Assembly (NCBI GenBank): GCA_034509735.1
Contig: JACGWO010000005.1
Coordinates: 18,899,264 to 18,963,263, forward strand
DNA length: 64,000 nucleotides
Reading direction: 5' to 3'
Source: Sesamum alatum
Taxonomy: Eukaryota; Streptophyta; Magnoliopsida; Lamiales; Pedaliaceae
Shown here: positions 59,101-64,000 of the stretch, in pieces
Layout: each line of letters starts with the position of its first letter
How positions within the stretch are numbered: position 1 is the stretch's first letter
The notes under the pieces: model-generated
The model's database searches: none
What the model was told of the DNA's origin: nothing
Seen by the model: the letters and a program-made list of their open reading frames with translations, nothing else
Translations under genes and position numbers: made by a program

Positions 59101-62100
59101 TGATAGAAATCGGTGGACCGTCCCGGGAATTGCGCGAATGCGGAAGCGCGATAAAAATAAACATACAAAAATAAAACATGCTTTTAATTTAAAAGAACAC
59201 GCTCAAGGGGTGTGCCCTTGAGGTTCCCGGGCGTTCGGTGTATCTCATGATCATATAACATGTAAAGAAATCATGGAGGCCATAAAGTTGAAAAATAAAG
59301 AGGGACGAAAAAATAAAACGAGACCTACCCGTTGTCGTTTTCGTCTTCAACGGCTACTCGCGTTGTTCCCCGTTTTGCTCCGAGATCTCGTTCTTGAGAC
59401 CCTCCAAATCATGACACACGATCCACTGACGTATCTTGCACGTCGTGCTAGCAACGAACAAGTATTTTTGGAGAGGATAGATCAATCACACGTTATGAAA
59501 TAACGGGACTAATCTTCCTTAGTTCTAATTTTCCTTGAACAAAAGAACAAGAAGTAATTTTCTTGTAGAGAGAGAGAGGGGGCGGACGAGAGGTAAGGAG
59601 AGGGGAGAATGTGTGTTGTGTGTGTGATTTCAAGAATCATCATCCTTCAAAAAGTTGGAAGCTAGAGGTATTTATAGAGGAGGAGTTTAATCCTCTTAAA
59701 ACTCCTACTCTAAGAACTCTAATTTGACTAGGATTTTGACCTAGTCAAAGTCCTAGTCAAACTAGTGTTTGACCTAGTCAAACAAATCCTAGCCTTCCAT
59801 CTCCCCTTTCCATCTCAACCGTTGATTTTAATTTAATGGAATATTTAAATCCCATTAAATATTCCAAAAGGCTAAAAGAATAAATATAATATAATAAATA
59901 AATATTAATATTTATTCTAAGCCCACTAAATCAACCCTTTAATAAATCCTATTTATTAATTTAATTCCCTTTATCAAATAGAATGAATTAATTTCTCCAA
60001 GAAAATATAGGACCCAATTAAATCTAATTTAATCATTCCTTTACTCCAATATTTAATTCCAAATTAAATACTTAAGTGTGTGTGGATAGTGTGTGACTCT
60101 TTAGGTTCACCATTCAGCTAGACTTGGTCGGATTCCTAGAATCCGCCCGCTACCATGGGTGGCCATCTAGCAACGGTCCATGGCACTAGAGACTAGGTGA
60201 AATAATCGGGGATGAACATTTAAGCTCTAACAGTACACTTGTCCTTCTGTCTTCGGTCTCATCACTTAGAGTCTAGGGCACGGAAAAAGCAGGTACCCAT
60301 TTTGGACCTAAGTGTCGGTCTGTCCTTACTAAACGCCGCAAGGGAAACCTTTCCCTTCTGTTCAGTTACTGTGGCCACAGATTTCAGGGACAAGACACAG
60401 AGCATACATGAGACTCAACTGTCAATACTGTTAGAATAGGTGACCATGTAAGCCAATTTTGGCAGGAATATGTAACCTATGTCTAGACAATTCTTTGGTA
60501 TTTGATAAAATATGTATGAATAAAGAAGTGAAAATTCATATGGCAATACTTTGTTTACGTTCACTTATCTGCATTTACATTTCTGTTCACTACGCAAACA
60601 AAGCCCACGGACTGAGAAACGATTTCGGGGACTGGGACTACGCTTGGAGGTAGGTCCATGAAATCAGTCTTACCGAATCAGTCCGGAAATCTCCAAGTCA
60701 AGGAATCCCGAAAATGGGTACCGGGATTCCCTTTGAGACTTGCACTAAGCATCTGCTGTCGTATTTCATCGACGGGTGACGAAGGTCGTCTAAGCAGTGT
60801 TAGTGGGTCAGCGTGCTAGGAAGCAGCTGACTGAGGTGACTCGCGGGAACCGTCTTACGGAGGACCTTGAGTATGGTCAGCAAGGTATGACGTGTATTGC
60901 CGGTTCCAACGGTACAGGCCAAGTCCTTTGACTTGAGGAACTGCTGAGTTTACCTGTGCATCAGGTCTGTATCTTAGATATGGTGAGAGATTGCCAAAAT
61001 ACTCTTGAGTAGTCATAAGCCATGTCTAGTGCAGCTCGGGTGTACAAAGTGATAGTAGCTTCCAAGAAAGGATCTGTCTCCTGTCAAAAGGTGTTGACAG
61101 TTGAGTCTCATATATGCTCTGTGTCTTGTCCCTAAAATCTGTGGCCACAGTGACTGAACAGAAGGGAAAAGGTTTCCCTTGCGGCGTTTAGTGAGGACAG
61201 ACCGACACTTAGGTCCAAAATGGGTGCCTGCATCTTCCGTGCCCTAGACCCTAAGTGATGAGACCGAAGACAGAAGGACAAGTGTACTGTTAGAACCTAA
61301 ATGTTCATCCCCGTATATTTCACCTAGTCTCTAGTGCCATGGACCGTTGCTAGATGGCTACCCATGGTAACGGACGGGTTCTAGGAATCCGACCAAGTCT
61401 AGCTGAATGGTGAACCTAAAGAGTCACACACTATCCACACACACTTAGTATTTAATTTGGAATTAAATATTGGAGTAAAGGAATGATTAAATTAGATTTA
61501 ATCGGGTCCTATATTTTCTTGGAGAAATTAATTCCTTCTATTTGATAAAAGGAATTAAATTAATAAATAGGATTTATTAAAAGGGTTGATTTAATGGGCT
61601 TAGAATAAATAATAATATTTATTTTATAATATTATATTTATTCTTTTAGCCTTTTGGAATATTTAATAGGATTTAAATATTCCATTAAATTAAAATCAAC
61701 GGTCGAGATGGAAAGGGGAGATGGAAGGCTAGGATTCGTTTGACTAGGTCAAACACTAGTTTTGACTAGGACTTTGACTAGGTCAAAATCCTAGTCAAAT
61801 TAGGTTACTTAGAGTTTGAGTTTAAAGAGGATTAAACTCTTCCTCTATATAAACCCCTAGCTTCCAACATTTAAGGGATGATGATTCTTGAAAACACACA
61901 CAACACACACTCTCTCCTCCCCTCTCCCGTCCGCCCCTCTCTTTCTCTCTCACCAAGAAAATATTTTTCTTAGTTCTTTTTGTTCTTGGAACATCAAGAA
62001 CTTTGACGAACCAATACCGTTAATTGATAACGAGTTATTGATTCGTCCACTCCAAAAATAATACTTGTTCGTTGCTAGCACGACGTGCAAGATACGTGGG

Positions 62101-63097
62101 TGGATCGTGTGTCACGATTTGGAGGATCTCAAGAACGAGGTCTTGGTGCAAAACGGGGAACAATGCGAGTAGCAGTTGAAGACAAAACGACAACGGGTAG
62201 GTCTCGTTTAAGATTTTCGTCCCTCTTTAATTTTTTCAACTCTATGGCCTCCATGATTTATTTAATTGTTTTATGATCATGAGATACACCGAACGTCCGG
62301 GAACCTCAAGGGCACACTCCTTGAGCGTCTTCTTTAAATTAAAAGCATGCCTTTTATTTTAATATGTTTATTTTACCGCGCTTCCGCATTCGCGCAATTC
62401 CCGGGACGATCCACGGCATTTTCTTTCAAATACCTTTTTGACAGGAGACAGATCCTTTCTTGGAAACCACTGTCACTCTGTACACTCGAGCTGCACTAGA
62501 CATGGCTTATGACTACTCAAGAGTATTTTGGCAATCTCTCACCATATTTAAGATACAGACCTGATGCACAGGTAAACTCAGCAGTTCCTCAAGTCAAAGG
62601 ACTTGGCCTGTACCGTTGGAACCGGGAATACATGTCATACCTTGCTGACTATACTCAAGGTCCTCCGTAAGACGGTTCCCGCGAGTCACCTCAGTCAGCT
62701 GCTTCCTAGCATGCTGACCCACTAACACTGCTTAGACGACCTCATCGCCCGTCGATGAAATACGACAGCAGATGCTTAGTGCAAGTCTCAAAGGGAATCC
62801 CGGTACCCATTTTCGGGATTCCTTGACTTGGAGATTTCCGGACTGATTCGGTAAGACTGATTTGATGGACCTACCTCCAAGCGTAGTCCCAGTCCCCGAA
62901 ATCGTTTCTCAGTCCGTGGGCTTTGTTTGCGTAGTGAACAAAAATGTAAATGCAGATATAAGTGAACGTAAACAAAGTATTGCCATATGAATTTTCACTT
63001 CTTTATTCATAAATGTTTTTATCAAATACCAAAAATTGTCTAGACATAGGTTACATATTCCTGCCAAAATTGGCTTACATGGTCACCTATTCTAACA
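59101..63097 (-). mobile_element. solo LTR, family 2, split by an inverted LTR
   Basis: An exact TATTA duplication flanks it (59096-59100 and 63098-63102). It is made of 59101-60428 and 62434-63097 (about 1,990 bp in total), interrupted at AATAC by the LTR 60429-62428. Its hairpin CTCAAGGG-GTGTG-CCCTTGAG is at 59202-59222. Confidence 0.93.
60429..62428 (+). mobile_element. solo LTR, family 2, opposite orientation, nested in 59101-63097
   Basis: 2,000 bp, TGTTAGAATAGGTGACCATG to GCATTTTCTTTCA, with an exact AATAC duplication (60424-60428 and 62429-62433). A TATATAAA box is near 61846, followed by a C/T-rich tract at about 61894-61953. The hairpin near 62305-62325 has one mismatch. Together with its host LTR it forms long inverted repeats. 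Confidence 0.95.
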
Positions 63098-63176
63098 TAT
63101 TATTACATTGATATCGAGCTGTATAATAGGTTACAAATCGCAAAACCCATTAGCTTTTTGGTCACCTATTCTAACA

Positions 63177-64000
63177 ATCTCCCACTTGACCTAAAGCCAA
63201 TCACCCATTGACCTCAAACCCATCTTATCCAGTGTTGAGTATGGGCAACTTGCGACACGGGCTTAGTAAGTGAATCTGCTATGTTTTCTTTGGAGCTGAC
63301 TCGGTCCATCCGAGCTTCATCCCTGCTAACCATATCTCTGAGCAGATGGTAGCGTCTAACAATATGCTTGGATCAGTGATGAGATCTCGGTTCCTTTGCT
63401 TGCGCTATTGCCCCGTTGTTATTGCAGAAGATAACTACTGGCTCAGCGATGCTAGGTACTACACCTAACTCTTGGGTATAGCTCTTCATCCAAACCGCCT
63501 CCTTAGCAGCTTCCGAAGCTGCTATGTATTCAGACTCTATGGTGGAGTCTACCGTGGTAGCCTGCTGGGAACTCTTCCAAGCAACCATGCCACCATTAAG
63601 TCTGAACACATAACCAGACTAAGACTTGGCATCATCGTCATCCGACTGGAAGCTAGCGTCGCTATAGCCTTCAAGTATCAACTCTCCACCGCCGTAGATC
63701 AAGAACATGTCTTTAGTCCTTTTCAGGTACTTCAGGATAGTCTTGACTGCACTCCAGTGTGCCTCCCCGGTACACACTGATATCGACTATTTACGCTCAA
63801 AGCGAAATCCACATCAGGTTTAGTGCACTAACAGCATACTGTATGCTGCCTACGGCTGAAGCATAGGGGATGTCCAACATCTGTGTAAGATCCTCATCAG
63901 TCTTGGGAGACTGCTTCTTGGACAACTTCATTCCATGCCTCATAGGAAGGAATCCTTATTTTGAGTTCTCCATCCTGAATCTCTCCAAGACTTTGTCAAT
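63177..64000 (-). pseudogene. copia-F pol, RNase H and end of RT (continues off window)
   Basis: The polypurine tract is at 63177-63191. The clear frame 63609-63373 has MVAWKSSQQATTVDSTIESE and VVIFCNNNGAIAQAKE; the active-site Asp of the usual FCDNNGAIA is Asn here. Further right, MLDIPYASAVGSIQYAV and FLPMRHGMKLSKKQSPKTDE are readable with frameshifts and a stop (ENSK*). Apart from the truncated RNase H lead-in, the remaining enzymes would lie beyond 64000. Confidence 0.92.

Larger units (their letters stand above)
57118..64000 (-). mobile_element. copia-F: minus-strand copia element, right part outside window
   Basis: The 3' LTR begins on the minus strand at 63176 (TGTTAGAATAGGTGACC) after a polypurine tract (63177-63191). 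It is broken by a family-2 LTR (59101-63097) and continues 59100-57118. Its last roughly 170 bp are missing at the C16 tract. Pol continues beyond 64000. Confidence 0.9.

Noticed and set aside
59101..63097. CRISPR-like or tandem array, suggested by the many repeated blocks
   Set aside because: The repeats are 2-kb LTRs in direct and inverted orientation with target duplications, not short spaced repeats.
1..64000. Endogenous caulimovirus or other viral insertion
   Set aside because: All RT segments lie in clear copia (PR-IN-RT-RH) or gypsy contexts with LTRs, primer sites and 5-bp duplications; no movement or coat protein signatures.

Overview
This window is plant nuclear DNA, very probably from a eudicot. 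It is made almost entirely of transposable elements stacked inside one another. I found no intact host gene, rRNA gene, convincing functional tRNA gene or CRISPR array. The evidence for a plant is: Ty1/copia and Ty3/gypsy polyproteins; LTRs followed by plant-type tRNA-iMet primer sites (TGGTATCAGAGC); Mutator-like (MULE) transposase with a SWIM zinc finger and 9-10 bp target duplications; and AT-rich hairpin elements. The species cannot be fixed from sequence alone. The excess of solo LTRs and the depth of nesting suggest old, repeat-rich (for example pericentromeric) DNA.

Layout. (1) 1-7646: a minus-strand Ty3/gypsy element running off the left edge. Its gag is split by a 2-kb solo copia-type LTR (2525-4535) and by a 1.65-kb palindromic MULE (4692-6339); its LTR is at 6899-about 7440. 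(2) 7660-8555: an eroded copia LTR fragment. (3) 8908-43632: one stacked nest at least five levels deep. A hairpin MULE-like element holds minus-strand copia-A (9594-42407). The 3' LTR of copia-A holds a MuDR-like MULE (10039-34175). The transposase zinc knuckle of that MULE holds plus-strand copia-C (12068-31023). Copia-C holds a solo LTR in its leader (14311-16538) and minus-strand copia-D at the start of its gag (18126-24895). Almost every boundary has a matching target-site duplication. The right arm of the outermost element also carries a 501-bp hairpin MITE (42502-43002). (4) 44220-46440: a solo LTR. (5) 46441-57117: remains of a plus-strand gypsy-type gag locus, split by a solo LTR (47898-49889) and by internally deleted copia-E (50471-56123). 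(6) 57118-64000: minus-strand copia-F, whose 3' LTR contains a solo LTR (59101-63097) that contains an inverted LTR of the same family (60429-62428); its pol runs off the right edge.

Three related LTR families (about 2.0-2.2 kb, all beginning TGTTAGAATAGG or a close variant) dominate. They share ordered U3 blocks, a hairpin near the LTR 3' end and, in the three leaders visible, a hairpin whose stem bases co-vary. The MULE carries two convergent genes like maize MuDR: a mudrA-type transposase on the minus strand and, in the mudrB position, a small GRF-zinc-finger gene. Every coding region carries stops, frameshifts, deletions or insertions, so none is expected to be active. The longest open frame (912 codons, 21540-24278) is an accidental LTR-gag-pol fusion made by a deletion.
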